A stretch of 64,000 bases of DNA from Coenobita brevimanus (GCA_032717465.1 CM064632.1:28676078-28740077); one strand, 5' to 3'; shown: positions 1 through 10,875, counted from the stretch's first letter. The notes: a model not told the origin generated them from the sequence alone. Translations and numbers: made by a program.

Positions 1-369
1 TGAAGAAGGGCTTGGCATTACCTTCATTGAGGAGCTAAATATTAATTGAATGTATCCAAGGGGAACACGCCTGATGGGAGAGGGCAACTTGAGATCGGCT
101 GACCTAACCAAGTGTTGCAGATATTCCAAAACCACCACATGGCTGAGTACCGCCGAGCAATAGGACACCTGAGGGGCAGAGAAATCTTACCAGGGGTCAG
201 GGCGGCTCGTTCGTGACATACCCGCGACAAGAAACATCAGGGGAAAGGAGGGATCTGGAGGGGGAAGGGGAGGGGAACAGTGTGGGATCCAGACTGGATT
301 TGAGGAGGACTTTAGGATTCCAGTGTGTATGTCAGGGTGACAAGTTGAGTGAGGGAAAAGAAGGGAAAC

Positions 370-372
<3 letters not shown>
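1..372. other. No supported feature
   Basis: Moderately GC-balanced sequence with no convincing gene, splice pattern or repeat that recurs elsewhere in the window. It leads directly into the first (AT)n array. Confidence 0.5.

Positions 373-458
<86 letters not shown>
373..458. repeat. (AT)n microsatellite
   Basis: About 43 uninterrupted AT dinucleotides. Open frames across it (IYIYIY-type peptides) are repeat artefacts. Confidence 0.98.
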
Positions 459-463
<5 letters not shown>

Positions 464-504
464 CCGGTACCTATACATATACGGACCAGGGAGACAACGA
501 GAGG

Positions 505-960
505 AGGAAGGATAGATGGTTGAGTGTGTGGGTGTACCTTGTGTGTGGATGTTAGAGGGAAGGAGGGTGGTATGTGAGGGAGGAAGGGAGGAAGGGTATG
601 GAGGAGAGAGTGACGGTTAGTGGAGTGTGAGAGAACCAGGCAGGATGGTGTATGAGGAAGGGAAAAATAGTATGAGGGAAGGAGGGTGATGAGTGAAGAG
701 AGGAGGGAGGTGGGATGTGCACGGGAGGATGGGTGGATGAGGTGGAAGAGAGAGAGGGTGGGGTGTGAGGTAGTATAGGGTGGAGAGTAAGGGAGGAGGG
801 GAGGGAGGGCGAAGTATGAGGGAGGTAGAGTATGGTGCAAGGCAAGGTAGAATATGGAGAAGATAAGGTAAGGTGCAAGGGAGGGAGAGTGGGTAGAGTA
901 TAAAGGAGATAGAGTAAGGTCCAAAGGAGGCAGGGAGGATTGGGAGTGCAGGAGGCTACA
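505..960. repeat. GA-rich, strand-asymmetric tract
   Basis: The plus strand is almost entirely G and A with scattered T and few C, built from degenerate short blocks such as GGGAGGGAGAGTG. The complement is polypyrimidine and stays open on the minus strand because CT-rich codons rarely give stops. No domain is recognisable in that Ser/Pro/Leu/His-rich translation, so I do not call it a gene. Confidence 0.75.
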
Positions 961-1170
961 GTGTGAAGTGTGACGTAGGGCAAGAAAGGTGTTTGGGTGG
1001 GGGGGATGGAAACAAGACCTGACTCTACTCGCTGTGATGAAAGACAATCGCATCCGCTAATTCTGTTGACGTCGGTGCTGGATCCCTCTCAGTCTGTCTT
1101 AGCAAGAGCATTGGATTCAGTTTCTTCTCCGAGGTTAGATTGCCTTTCTGCCGAGGATGTACCGGAGGCT

Positions 1171-1283
1171 TAAGGTTACATAGGTGAGGCTGGGTTAGGT
1201 TACCTTAGGTGAGGTTAATGTTATTTAAGCTTGCGTAGGATAGGTTAGGTTAAATTAAGTTAGATTGGGTTAAGCTGGGTTAG
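1171..1283 (+). repeat. Degenerate TTAGG-like tract
   Basis: GGTTA/GGTTAGGTTA/GTGAGGTTA blocks recur across about 110 bp (for example TAGGTTAGGTTAAATTAAG near 1231). TTAGG is the canonical arthropod telomere unit. This is an imperfect interstitial tract, not a terminal array. Confidence 0.5.
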
Positions 1284-1587
1284 CTTCAGTGGGAATGGGG
1301 ATAGTTACAAAACAATAGGGTGGTTTACATTAAAGTAGAGTAAAATACTGTGTGTTAGTTTTGGTTTGGTTTGTATGACTTGATAGACCATTGTTAGTGT
1401 GGGTACTAGTTACTGTAGCGGAGGGGAATCGCTGCCGGGTCTGCCCATTCATATACAATTATTACGATAAAAACAAACACAGCGGTGTCACATTTCACCA
1501 AACACACCACCCGATGTACTCGTTAGAAGTGGAGGTAACTTTACAGGGGTCTTCTTTGGAAGGGCTTTGCACACACAACTCTTCCAA
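1284..1587. other. No supported feature
   Basis: Low-information AT-rich sequence with a short open frame on the plus strand that has no recognisable motif. Confidence 0.4.
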
Positions 1588-2050
1588 ATAGGGTGGAGTC
1601 AAAGGCTTTTCGTCTTATCACCTCCCCTCTTCTTACTGACTCCCATCAACCTCTCTAGACCTTCGCCACACTGTTGCATCTCTGTCTCTTTACTGTAGCT
1701 ATTTCAGTGATCGGTGCTCTTCTGACCTGTCTGCTTACATCTCCCCTCCATCACGGCGGACTCGCAGCAACCGTCTGGCAGTAGACCGTCTCCTCTTTTC
1801 TGTCCAGCTCTCTAATGCAAGAGCTAACCAGTACTTTTAGTCGTCATGTATGCAACAAGTCAACTCTGTAACTGTCTTCCTCTGTTTATACAGTATTTCC
1901 CTCTGCGTATGACCCCCCAGTCTTCTAAATGCAATGTTTTCAGATACCTTGAACGGATCTTGAATTTGGGCCCCTACTTTATTTTTTTTAACAGATTTAT
2001 GGGCTTCTAGCCCTTGGTTCTTTCTTCTCCCCCTTCCCTCCAAGGAAAAA
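1588..2050 (+). pseudogene. Relic LINE 3' end (RT C-terminal region plus 3' UTR)
   Basis: Reading across frames, this stretch matches the C-terminal part and 3' UTR of the better preserved LINE at 22776-25885. It begins with VESKAFRLI (VESKTFRLI in the other copy), continues with recognisable SNAR..N and CMQQ/IYAT blocks, and ends with a 3' UTR carrying GGGCTTCTAGCCCTTGGTTC-like sequence followed by a short A run near 2045-2052. Several frameshifts and stops (TAG soon after the start) make it a dead 5'-truncated copy. The frame-by-frame match was made by eye and no alignment score was computed. Confidence 0.75.
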
Positions 2051-2830
2051 AAATGATATCCCTTCAGATCCAGATCCTATTGTCTGGAGGTTGCAAGAAT
2101 TAGCCAATAAAAGACGTCGTGAGAGTAAAAGTCTTAACGATGAAATAAATCACCGTACTTTTTACCCCTTACTGGAGCCACTCTGGAACCTCGGGACAGT
2201 GGAAGAATGTGTGATTTCATTTCTAACCCTTCAGGGGAATTTCATACTTGGGACTCCAGTCATTTCCTGCCCACTAAAGGATTACCAATAACTGCGTCCT
2301 TTATACTTACGGCTTTAACTGCCTCGCAACTCATGATGGAGCACTATTGGAATTGGGGGACTATGCACGCCATAATTTTTATTCAGTGTTGGGGCGGTAA
2401 TGATGGTGGTGGTGGACGGTCAGACAAACAGCAGACGGAAGCTACAGGGCTTGGTTCATACCTAGAGTTAACAGCCACATACACCTTAGCTACACCTACA
2501 CCTATGAGGCGACCATCATCTTTTCGCTTGATGTAGTGCTGCCGACCACTTCTTTCAACTTTATCATATTTTCTCTGCGTCTGTCGTCCTCTTTTCTTAT
2601 TTCTCCCTTTCATTCCTGTCATATTTTATTAATCTTGTTTCCACTTCAGGTGCCTCTTCACTGATTGACAAGCCTAATGGTTTCCTTTAACCCAGAAAAC
2701 TATTTACAACGCTGGGTGCTAACCATATAACCAGATGACTGGGTGATGTTAAGTATGATTTGGCACCCCTTCCCCCCACCTACACATTAGCTACCCTTAC
2801 ACCCACATCATCACCATACATGTAGTCGCT
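2051..2830. other. No supported feature
   Basis: No recurrent repeat, coding domain or long microsatellite. Short open frames overlap on both strands without protein-like composition. Confidence 0.4.
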
Positions 2831-3159
<329 letters not shown>

Positions 3160-3482
3160 CCCTTCTTCACTCCTGTTGTAAGGGCAATGCAATTATCACG
3201 TTGTAAGAAATTGTTGCTGAAGAAAAGTCTTCCCAACTGCAGGCAAGGGGAGAGTGGGTTATTACAAACCCTCCAGTAAATGATGGTTATGCCTCAGTAC
3301 ACTTCAATATTTATTCGTAATTTTTAAAACAAGGGAGCGTCGGTCTGTTTAAGGGTGAGTTGGGGTTCTGTTTTAGGCGACATTGGAAACTTCAGAACAC
3401 CTTTTTTTTCTTAGCAATGCATTACACCCACGCACGGAAAGTAGGAGGGGGTGTTATGTTCTGCCGAACTTTGTTTTACTCG

Positions 3483-3483
<1 letters not shown>

Positions 3484-3543
<60 letters not shown>
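3484..3543. repeat. (TG)n microsatellite
   Basis: About 30 TG units without interruption. Confidence 0.98.
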
Positions 3544-3545
<2 letters not shown>

Positions 3546-3639
3546 CAAATAACTAGATCAGTTTTACTTGATTTTAATCAAACCTGGTGAGAGAGGAGGT
3601 TGGTGGTCAGCCAGCTGGTTGATCTGTTGCTTTAAGAAT

Positions 3640-4450
3640 AGTAGGTCAAAGTCAAGGTCACAAGGCTAAATGGATTTTTGACGTAGCGAGGTCACTTCAC
3701 AGAAGTTTTTATCCAGTTCAGACCACACTTTGGGGAACGGTTAAGGGTGAGACAAGAACGAAGGGTCAAAGGTCAGGGTCACAGGGCAAGGCCAAATTTT
3801 ACCGTGTGTGTTTGTATGCGAACACAACAAAAAACAATTTCAGTTTGATTTGAACTCAACTCTGAGGGAAGATTTAAGGGGCCACAGTTAATTTTTTGGG
3901 TTGAAAGTGAAATTATGCATCAGTCTACATGAAACTTTACTGGATAATAGCTATGATACCTACTTAAGCGTGTAGTTTCAGAACGATACATGAAAAAAAG
4001 GAAAAATTATTCTGTAAAATCTTAATATATTTAACCTAACTTTCACTGAGTACTGCTCCTAAGTGAGTAAACATATAATCATTTAAAAAATATCATTGAT
4101 TAAATTAATCATTTACAAATAAAGCTCAGGGATTAGTTTTGCCAAATATAGCTATTATCCTGTAAAATTTCATGTAAATTGATACATAATTTCATTTTCA
4201 ACCAAAAAAATGATCTGTGGTCCCTTAAGGATCATCAGATCGGTTGAGCTATTGAGTATAATAGGTCATAGGTCAAGGTCATATGGCAAGATCGACTTAG
4301 CCTACCAGTTTTTGTCCGACTGAGAGCAAACTCTGAAGCTGGGTTCAAGGTAAGGCAAAAATAAAGGAATGTGATTTTCAAAACAAATAGTCAAATACCA
4401 AGGTCACAAGGAAAAGTCAAGGCCATAGGACAAGATCAACTCGAACAGTT
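3640..4450 (+). repeat. Degenerate dispersed sequence rich in (A/G)GGTCA half-sites
   Basis: Phrases of the form GGTCAAGGTCACAAGGC recur with drift near 3641, 3763, 4265 and 4398, separated by 100-500 bp. At 3763-3781 the order is GGGTCA, one A, AGGTCA, GGGTCA, which contains a textbook DR1 spacing for RXR/HNF4-type nuclear receptors. The recurrence suggests an old internally repetitive element rather than a dedicated enhancer. Confidence 0.4.
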
Positions 4451-4501
4451 TAGATCTCATTTTCACCAAACTGCGGAAGTGTTAAGGGTCAGGCAAGGAT
4501 G

Positions 4502-4503
<2 letters not shown>

Positions 4504-4536
<33 letters not shown>

Positions 4537-4620
4537 GAGTACTCTCGTGCGTCAAGGACACAAGATAAAGTCACGTGTTCGGCCATTAGACCAACAGGTG
4601 GACGTGGGTGTTACACTCTC
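4504..4620 (-). mobile_element. Possible short tRNA-derived SINE with poly(A) tail
   Basis: A run of 30 T (4504-4533) is followed on the plus strand by about 85 bp. The reverse complement begins with a box-A-like TGGTCTAATGGCC and ends in the A run. Box B is not convincing. A retroposed small RNA copy is plausible; a second copy is not present in the window. Confidence 0.3.
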
Positions 4621-4920
4621 TGATGCTTCATCTTGATTGCCATAATGCACCTAAGAATTTTCAAGTATGTTAATTTTATAGAAGCGTTTTCTAGTACGCT
4701 ATTTATATTGTTTAAGTATCGACGTTATTTGCACCCGTAACACAGAAGACGTTATTGAAATGTACCTTCAAAGTGGTGAATAGATGTTAAAAAATCTCAA
4801 AGGCACTTGTAATCTCACCTTCATTGTCTGGGAACTTTTCTGCTCCGTTACACACTCACCCTAATTGCGCCACCAACACAAATATGCGCAGCCCCAACCC
4901 CAACTTAATTTCTTACATTC
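4621..4920. other. No supported feature
   Basis: Unique-looking AT-rich sequence preceding the minisatellite flank. Confidence 0.4.
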
Positions 4921-4982
4921 TTTACGACCGATAACTCCCCTGGGAACCATCACGCCACTCACAGGAGGGGTGGGGAGGGTTC
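4921..4982 (+). repeat. Left flank repeat of the minisatellite locus
   Basis: The segment containing CCGATAACTCCCCTG and CACTCACAGGAGGGG recurs in the same orientation, with drift, at 8113-8177 on the far side of the minisatellite. The two copies bracket the array plus the inserted LINE. Confidence 0.6.
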
Positions 4983-5007
4983 GGCGAATGGGGAGTGCTA
5001 AGGGCTG

Positions 5008-5499
5008 CATCTCTTATCTGGGGTAGTGTTGAAGGGTGGCATGTGTTATCTGGGAGGGTTAATGGGTGGCATGTGTTGTCTGGGTGTGTTGAGGGGTGGC
5101 ATGTGTTATCTGGGTGTGTGTTGAGGGGTGGCATGTGTTATCTGGGGATGTGTTTAGGGGTGGCATGTGTTATTTGGGGAGTGTTGAGGGGTGGCATGTG
5201 TTATCTGGGGGTGTGTTGAGGGGTGGCATGTGTTATCTGGGGGGGTGTTGAGGGGTGGTATGTGTTATCTGGGAGGGTGTTGAGGGGTGGCATGTGTTAT
5301 CTGGGGGAGTGTTAAGGGGTGGCATGTGTTATTTGGGGTGTGTTGGGTGGCATGTGTTATCTGGGGGTGTGTTGAGGGGTGGCATGTGTTATCTGGGGGG
5401 GTGTTAAGGGGTGGCATGTGTTATCTCGGGGAGTGTTGAGGGGAGGCATGTGTTATCTCGGGGAGTGTTGAGGGGTGGCATGTGTTATCTGGGGGTGTG
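5008..5499 (+). repeat. 32-bp G-rich minisatellite, left block
   Basis: About 15 head-to-tail units of roughly 32 bp with the core GGGGTGGCATGTGTTATC followed by a G run. Unit length varies from about 26 to 33 bp by loss of short segments. The array continues at 7092 after the LINE, with the same unit and orientation. Confidence 0.95.
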
Positions 5500-6761
5500 A
5501 TGAGGCATGTGTATGGTAGAGTGTTAATTATGAGAGTTAGAGAGGGTACAGAGGGAGTGATTGGTGATGAGCAGTGTGGCTTTAGGAAAGGGAGGGGATG
5601 CGTTGATCAGGTGTTTGCTGTGAAACAAGTGTATGAAAAGTATTTAGCGCAAGGCAAGGATGTGTTTTGGGCATTTATGGATTTAGAGAAAGCGTATGAT
5701 AGAATTGATAGGGAGGCTTTGTGGACTGTTTTAAGATTGTATGGACTTGATGGTAGTTACTAAAAGGGGTGAAAAGTTTTTCTGTAAATAGTAGAGCTTG
5801 TGTAAGAGTGGGAAATGCTGTGAGTGATTGGTTTCCCGTGAGAGTGGGGCTGCGACAGGGATGTGTGATGTCGCCTTGGTTGTTTAATATTTACATGGAT
5901 GGTGTTGTAAGGGAGGTGAATGCAAGAGTTTTAGGTGGAGGTCTGAGTCTGGTGAATGTTGATGGTGGAGAGTGGAATCTGAAGCAGCTGCTGTTTGCAG
6001 ATGATACTGCACTGGTGACTGATTCAGAAGAGAGATTGAGACAGTTGGTAGAGAAGTTTGGAAGGGTGTGTGAATGGAGGAAATTGAAGGTAAATGAGAA
6101 TAAGAGTAAAGTGATGAAGTGTACGAGGTTGATAGATGGTAGGGGGATGAATATAGTTTTGAATGGTGAGTTGCTTGAGGAGGTAGATTGTTTTAAATAT
6201 CTAGGGTCACATGTTGCTGTGGATGGAAGAATAGATGCAGAAGTGAAGTTTAGAATAAATGAAGTAGGAAAGGTGCTGGGAGGAATGAAAAAAGTGTTTA
6301 AATGTCGTTCGCTTAGAATGGATGTAAAGAGAAGGCTGTATGAGGGTGTTGTGGTACCGACTGCGTTATATGGGGCTGAAACATGGAATATGGGTGTAGC
6401 AGAGAGGAAAAGTTTGAATGTAATGGAGATGAGGTGTCTGAGGAGTATGTGTGGAGTGACGCGTATGGATCGGGTGCGAAATGATGAAGTGCGAAAGAGA
6501 ACTGGAGTTGTTCGGGAGATGGCTGGTAGAGTTGAGCAGAGGGTGTTGCGATGGTTTGGGCATATGGAGAGAATGGATAATGAGCGATTGGTGAAAAAGA
6601 TAACTAGATCTGATGTGAGAGGTGTAAGGCTGAGAGGAAGACCACGAATTGGATGGATGGACAGTGTGAAGAGAGCGTTGGATGCGAGAGGGATGTCTGT
6701 TGAGCAAGGAAGAGTGGTTGTGCGTGACAGAAATAAGTGGAGAGAAATTGTGAATGAATAA
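5500..6761 (+). pseudogene. RTE-like reverse transcriptase, truncated and frameshifted
   Basis: Encodes the RT palm/fingers and C-terminal region of a non-LTR retrotransposon, which makes cDNA at a nicked target. Visible blocks in order are QCGFRKGRGCVDQVF, FMDLEKAYDRIDR (first catalytic Asp region), GLRQGCVMSPWLFNIYMDGV, LLFADDTALV (catalytic ADD intact at about 5991-6010), KYLGSHV, TALYGAETW and RWFGHMERM, ending with NKWREIVNE. Translation runs in one frame to about 5756 and resumes at 5757 in another (LLKGVKSF), so a small indel separates the halves; a stop at 5761-5763 closes the first frame. The apurinic endonuclease and N-terminal RT are missing, so the copy is non-functional despite its intact catalytic triad. 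The first few residues of the open frame come from the minisatellite. Confidence 0.9.
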
Positions 6762-7091
6762 GTGATGACGCAGCCTTGAGGGGATATTCTCCCGCATTTG
6801 GTCTGATCAGCTAGTCAGGTCAGGTGCGGGTAAGGGGATGAGTCTGTTACGATGTGGCAGGGGTAAACCAGTTCTTCTGTCGGGCCCTGCTGCGGATGTC
6901 ACTGATTGCATTGCGCAGTTGACCCTTGTGCGGTGTGGTGCGGTGAGGATCTGTCCGTTCTCCCCTTTGGGGCTAAGATGCGAATGAATGTGTTTGAATG
7001 GATGAGTAAATGGGGAGTGTGTCGTCCTGTCTCGGCTACCTCCCTTTCCTTGGGGGAAGCAGCCTAGGTATATAGATAGATAGATAGATAG
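5500..7091 (+). mobile_element. 5'-truncated RTE-like non-LTR retrotransposon
   Basis: A LINE fragment inserted inside the 32-bp minisatellite. It starts abruptly within the RT domain, continues through the C-terminal region to a stop at 6761, then a 310-bp 3' UTR, and ends in a (TAGA)n tail at about 7071-7091 that abuts minisatellite sequence. Short tandem-repeat 3' tails instead of poly(A) are typical of RTE-clade LINEs. The 5' break lies near 5500; target-site duplications cannot be resolved because both sides are tandem repeat. Confidence 0.85.
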
Positions 7092-8032
7092 TGTTGACGG
7101 GTGGCATGTGTTATCTGGGGTAGTGTTAAGGGGTGGCATGTGTTATCTGGGGGTATTGAGGGGTGGCATGTGTTATCTGGGGGTGTGTTGAGGGGTGTCA
7201 TATGTTATCTGGGGGTGTGTTGAGGGGTGGCATGTGTTATCTGGGTGTGTATTGGGTGGCATGTGTTATCTGGGGGTGTGTTGAGGGGTGGCATGTGTTA
7301 TCTGGGGGTGTGTTGAGGGGTGGCATGTGTTATCTGGGGTGTGTTGGGTGGCATGTGTTATCTGGGGGTGTGTTGAGGGGTGGCATGTGTTATCTGGGCG
7401 TGTGTTGAGGGGTGGCATGTGTTATCTGGGGGTGTGTTGAGGGGTGGCATGTGTTATCTGGGGGTGTGTTGAGGGGTGGCATGTGTTATATGGCAGTGTG
7501 TTGAGGGGTGGCATGTGTTATCTGGGGATGTGTTTAGGGTGGCATGTGTTATCTGGGGATGTGTTAAGGGGTGGCATGTGTTATCTGAGGGTGTGTTAAG
7601 GGGTGGCATGTGTTATCTGGGGGTGTGCTGAGGAGTGGCATGTGTTATCTGGGAGTATTGAGGGGTGGCTTGTGTTATCTGGGGATGTGTAAAGGGGTGT
7701 CATGTGTTAATTAGGGGAGTGTTGTGGGGTGGCATGTGTTATCTGGGGGTGTTGAGGGGTGGCATGTGTTATCTGGGGATGTGTTGAGGGGTGGCATGTG
7801 TTATCTGGGGGGGTGTTGAGGGGTGGCATGTGTTATCTTGTCGAGTGTTAAGGGGTGGCATGTGTCATCAGGGGTAGTGTTGAGGGGTGGCATTGTGTTA
7901 TCAGGGGTAGTGTTGAGGGGTGGCATGTGTTATATGGGGGAGTGTTCAGAGGTGGCATGTGTTATCTCGGGGAGTGTTAAGGCTTGCCATTTCTGCTATG
8001 GGGGCGCTGTGGGATGGCATGTCTTATGTAAA
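7092..8032 (+). repeat. 32-bp G-rich minisatellite, right block
   Basis: Continuation of the 5008-5499 array with about 29 units, increasingly degenerate after 7660 and fading out near 8030. It carries the same core as the left block, supporting one ancestral array split by the LINE insertion. Confidence 0.95.
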
Positions 8033-8112
8033 GCGTCTGCCTCTCCCACCCCTTTACTGGTAAGTTAAACAGGGCAGCAGTTGTTTTGCTTTATTACCAA
8101 TTTATCACATTA

Positions 8113-8177
8113 TTTCCCGGCCGATAACCCCCCTGAAAGCTGTAGGGTCATTCACAGGAGGGGGGGGGGATAAGTTT
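8113..8177 (+). repeat. Right flank repeat of the minisatellite locus
   Basis: Direct, diverged copy of 4921-4982: CCGATAACCCCCCTG followed about 30 bp later by ATTCACAGGAGG and a G run. Confidence 0.6.
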
Positions 8178-8218
8178 GGTCTAACCTTTTTACACCATCG
8201 CGCCTAAAATTACCGTCT

Positions 8219-8396
8219 CTCCATCTTGATAGCTGAGTTGTAACATTAAGTTAAGACTAGGTTATGATGCCAGTCGCGAAGAAGTGCTGTGGATGGACGT
8301 AAAACCATAGTATTTTGTTTTTCTGCCACTAAGTTACATGAAATAAACTAAAGAAGTACAAAAATCTGGGCCAAGCTAACGTGAAAAATCTGTGGG
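8219..8396 (+). repeat. Dispersed repeat family F, copy 1
   Basis: Shares a chain of motifs with 48589-48780, 49893-50065 and, inverted, 51370-51560: CTGAGTTGTAACA, GATGCYAGTC, AGAAGTGC, a TATTGTCTTTTT-like block, TGTGAAATAA and ATCTGGGCCAAG. No coding potential or terminal repeats were found. Confidence 0.7.
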
Positions 8397-8730
8397 TAAT
8401 GTTGAAAGGTGGATGGGGGGAAGGAAAAGGTAACAATTTGACACATCCTCGTTAACGCAAAATAAGTTATTTCCATCCATCCTCTTAACCCCTTCCCTGC
8501 GATTACCTGTCTTTCATGTTTAGTCACCTGACGCCAAAGAATTTTTTACAACTGTTTCATTCGTCTTTCCTGTGGAAGGAGTTGATTCAGGCTGTATCTA
8601 ATCCCCCCCCCCTTTGAAAATTCTCTCTTAAACAGAATAAAAGCGTCCGAAACCAGCAGGAATAAACAGAAATATACATTACCAGACTGAAGAGTTTAGT
8701 ATAATTTTATGAGTGGGTATAGGAGCCTGA
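8397..8730. other. No supported feature
   Basis: AT-rich sequence with a short C run near 8606; nothing recognisable. Confidence 0.4.
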
Positions 8731-8826
8731 GAGTGTTAGTGCGCCATTGACAGAAATAAGCTCGTAAGGAAGATGTGTTAGGCAGCCTCCCGAAACGACG
8801 AGAATATTTTCCACAGTGGCCCTTCC
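8731..8826 (-). repeat. Partial copy of the foldback family seen at 59.6-60.4 kb
   Basis: The reverse complement reads TATTCTCGTCG, then GGAGGC, then CATCTTCCTTACGAG and TTATTTC, matching one arm of the elements at 59643-59866 and 60225-60440. Only one arm is recognisable. Confidence 0.5.
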
Positions 8827-9179
8827 ACTTGGCAACCTCAATATTTCGTGATGCCAAAGTGGACTGGGATGACAGCCAAATTTCCTTCCACTGCTGATCG
8901 AATGGCAGATATCTGGGTTTGTTGTGCACCCCCTAGTCTGAATTGCCTCTGGATATTACCCCACTGGAATGTCATTGCCATTGTATATTTTTTTATTTTT
9001 TTAACATTGTTGATTAGTATGGCTCGAAATACTACATGTATTTTTTTTTCATTTACTTTTCTATACTGTATATGTATAGCTCTGTGAATTAGAACGATGT
9101 TTACTTTTATAAAGGGAAATCTGATCTATATTTTAAGTGGTCGACAACAAATGCTATAACGACCAGTTGCCAGAACCAT

Positions 9180-9500
9180 CCTACGAACTAGAGAATAAGT
9201 CATTACCCTTGTTATCAGTACCACAGCTACCACAAATTTATCAGACCTCCACCACAACAATAACCATCACCACCACCATAGTCACAACACATTCATCAAA
9301 AAAACCCACACCCCACAACACTAAATACCACCACCACCTCCGCAGTCACAACATACTTTCGACCATACCCTCGCTCCAAGATACCAGTAACCATCACCAC
9401 CACAGCACCTTCTCGACCATTTTCCGCCAGACTCAACCTTCATAACAATATAAGGCCCCCCCCACCACCACCGCCACCGCCACCAAATAGTTTCTTTCAG
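9180..9500 (+). repeat. CAC/ACC-rich tract
   Basis: Dense imperfect ACC/CAC trinucleotide sequence. Similar sequence resumes at 9990-10430, so the SINE at 9617 sits inside a single CAC-rich domain. Confidence 0.7.
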
Positions 9501-9616
9501 CCAGCCGTCCGATCGGCTTAACATCATGTCGGCGACAATTCCGGTAAGTCGTAATATCTCTCTGTTAAATCATCGTTCGGTCAGTCATCCATCCATCGGC
9601 TGAATGTCTGTATGTC

Positions 9617-9970
9617 AGGGGGAGGCGGTGGCTCGATCGGTAGAGAGGTGGCCTGCAGTCCTGCCGGACCCGGGTTCAAATTCCCGCTGGGCCAGGGAAC
9701 AGTTTAAGGATTTGAATGTCATAAAATCAGACTTTACTGATCTACCAGAAGACCTGCCGACATGTCGTAAAAATACCCCCGCTACTACCAGTACACCAGT
9801 CCTGTATGAGACAGCCCTAGCATGCATTCAATATGGACGTTGGGTGTTAGCGCCGAAGTGGTGACATGTAGAGGTGTATGGCATGTAGGAGGACTACTGG
9901 GCCTTCAGAGCGGCTGTGAAGCCTATGCCCAGAGTCGGACACAAAAAAAAAAAATAAAAAATAAAAAATC
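9617..9970 (+). mobile_element. tRNA-derived SINE, family B, full-length copy
   Basis: The 5' end resembles a tRNA, with box A (TGGCTCGATCGG, 9629-9640) and box B (GGTTCAAATTC, 9673-9683), the internal RNA polymerase III promoter. A tRNA-unrelated body of about 250 bp follows, then an A-rich tail (9945-9970). The body contains CCAGTCCTGTATGAGACAGC and recurs at 47235-47592 (minus) and 55926-56214 (minus), and in decayed form at 15560-15715. This is the reference copy in the window. Confidence 0.85.
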
Positions 9971-9989
9971 ATCGGTCAAACGACTGGCA

Positions 9990-10430
9990 AGACCTTATCC
10001 CACCACGCCCAACCGCAACCACCACAACCCACCACACTACCAACACTACACGCAGTCTACTACACCACCACCACCACCACATTACCAACACCATACCCAG
10101 TCTACTACACCACAGCCACCATCACCACAGTCCACCACATTTTCAACACACCGTCGCAACTCCTATTCCACCTCACGACAACCATTACTACCAACACCCT
10201 TACCACAATACCATCACACGTATCACACTCCATCTTATTCACCACATCAAATCCACCACACCACTACCACCACTACACCTACTCTCCCACACCACACCAT
10301 TACCACACCACCAACGCCACCACCACAACACTGCCAATACCCCATCACCACTTGTAATATAATTATTCCCTTGTGATTGGAATGGTTCCTCTCCTACCTC
10401 AGTGAACCTTCCAACACCAACACTATTTCT
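9990..10430 (+). repeat. CAC/CCA-rich tract
   Basis: Imperfect CCACCACAC sequence continuing the 9180-9500 domain. Open frames here are low-complexity Thr/Pro/His/Gln strings. Confidence 0.7.
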
Positions 10431-10433
10431 AAT

Positions 10434-10448
10434 ACAACAACAACAACA

Positions 10449-10492
<44 letters not shown>

Positions 10493-10620
10493 CACTACTA
10501 CTACTACTACTACCACTACCACTACTACTACTACTACCATTACCACCACCACCACCACCATCACCGGTACTACTACTGCTGACGATGACAACGACGACGA
10601 TGAAAATGATGGTGATGATT
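10434..10620. repeat. (CTA)n / (CAA)n trinucleotide array
   Basis: CAA units give way to about 30 CTA units with CCA and CAT variants, then GACGAT-type units. Poly-Thr, poly-Leu or poly-Val frames are artefacts. Confidence 0.95.
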
Positions 10621-10635
10621 AATATGACATAGCAC

Positions 10636-10637
10636 AA

Positions 10638-10688
<51 letters not shown>

Positions 10689-10725
10689 TTATTATTATTA
10701 TTATTTTTATTATTGTGATTATGAT
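10636..10725. repeat. (AAT)n followed by (ATT)n, self-complementary
   Basis: Five AAT units meet a longer ATT run at about 10655, so the two halves can pair as a hairpin. Confidence 0.9.
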
Positions 10726-10822
10726 TTTTATTATTGCCACCACAACATTAATTAATAACGGAAATGGCCTTAAAGGTGTGCTTACCAGAGTCGAGGTAGT
10801 GACATTAAAACATAAGGTCAGT

Positions 10823-10827
<5 letters not shown>

Positions 10828-10875
<48 letters not shown>

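Noticed and set aside
187..1053. Long minus-strand open frame (288 codons, Ser/Pro/Leu/His-rich)
   Set aside because: It spans the (AT)n array and a GA-rich tract, has no domain, and its length is explained by pyrimidine-rich composition with few stop codons.
5008..8032. CRISPR-like array of regular repeats
   Set aside because: Units are contiguous with no unique spacers and the window is clearly eukaryotic; it is a minisatellite.
9617..9700. Possible tRNA gene at the 9.6-kb A/B boxes
   Set aside because: No cloverleaf with a paired acceptor stem, and the sequence continues into a 250-bp body with an A tail that recurs elsewhere, so it is a SINE head.
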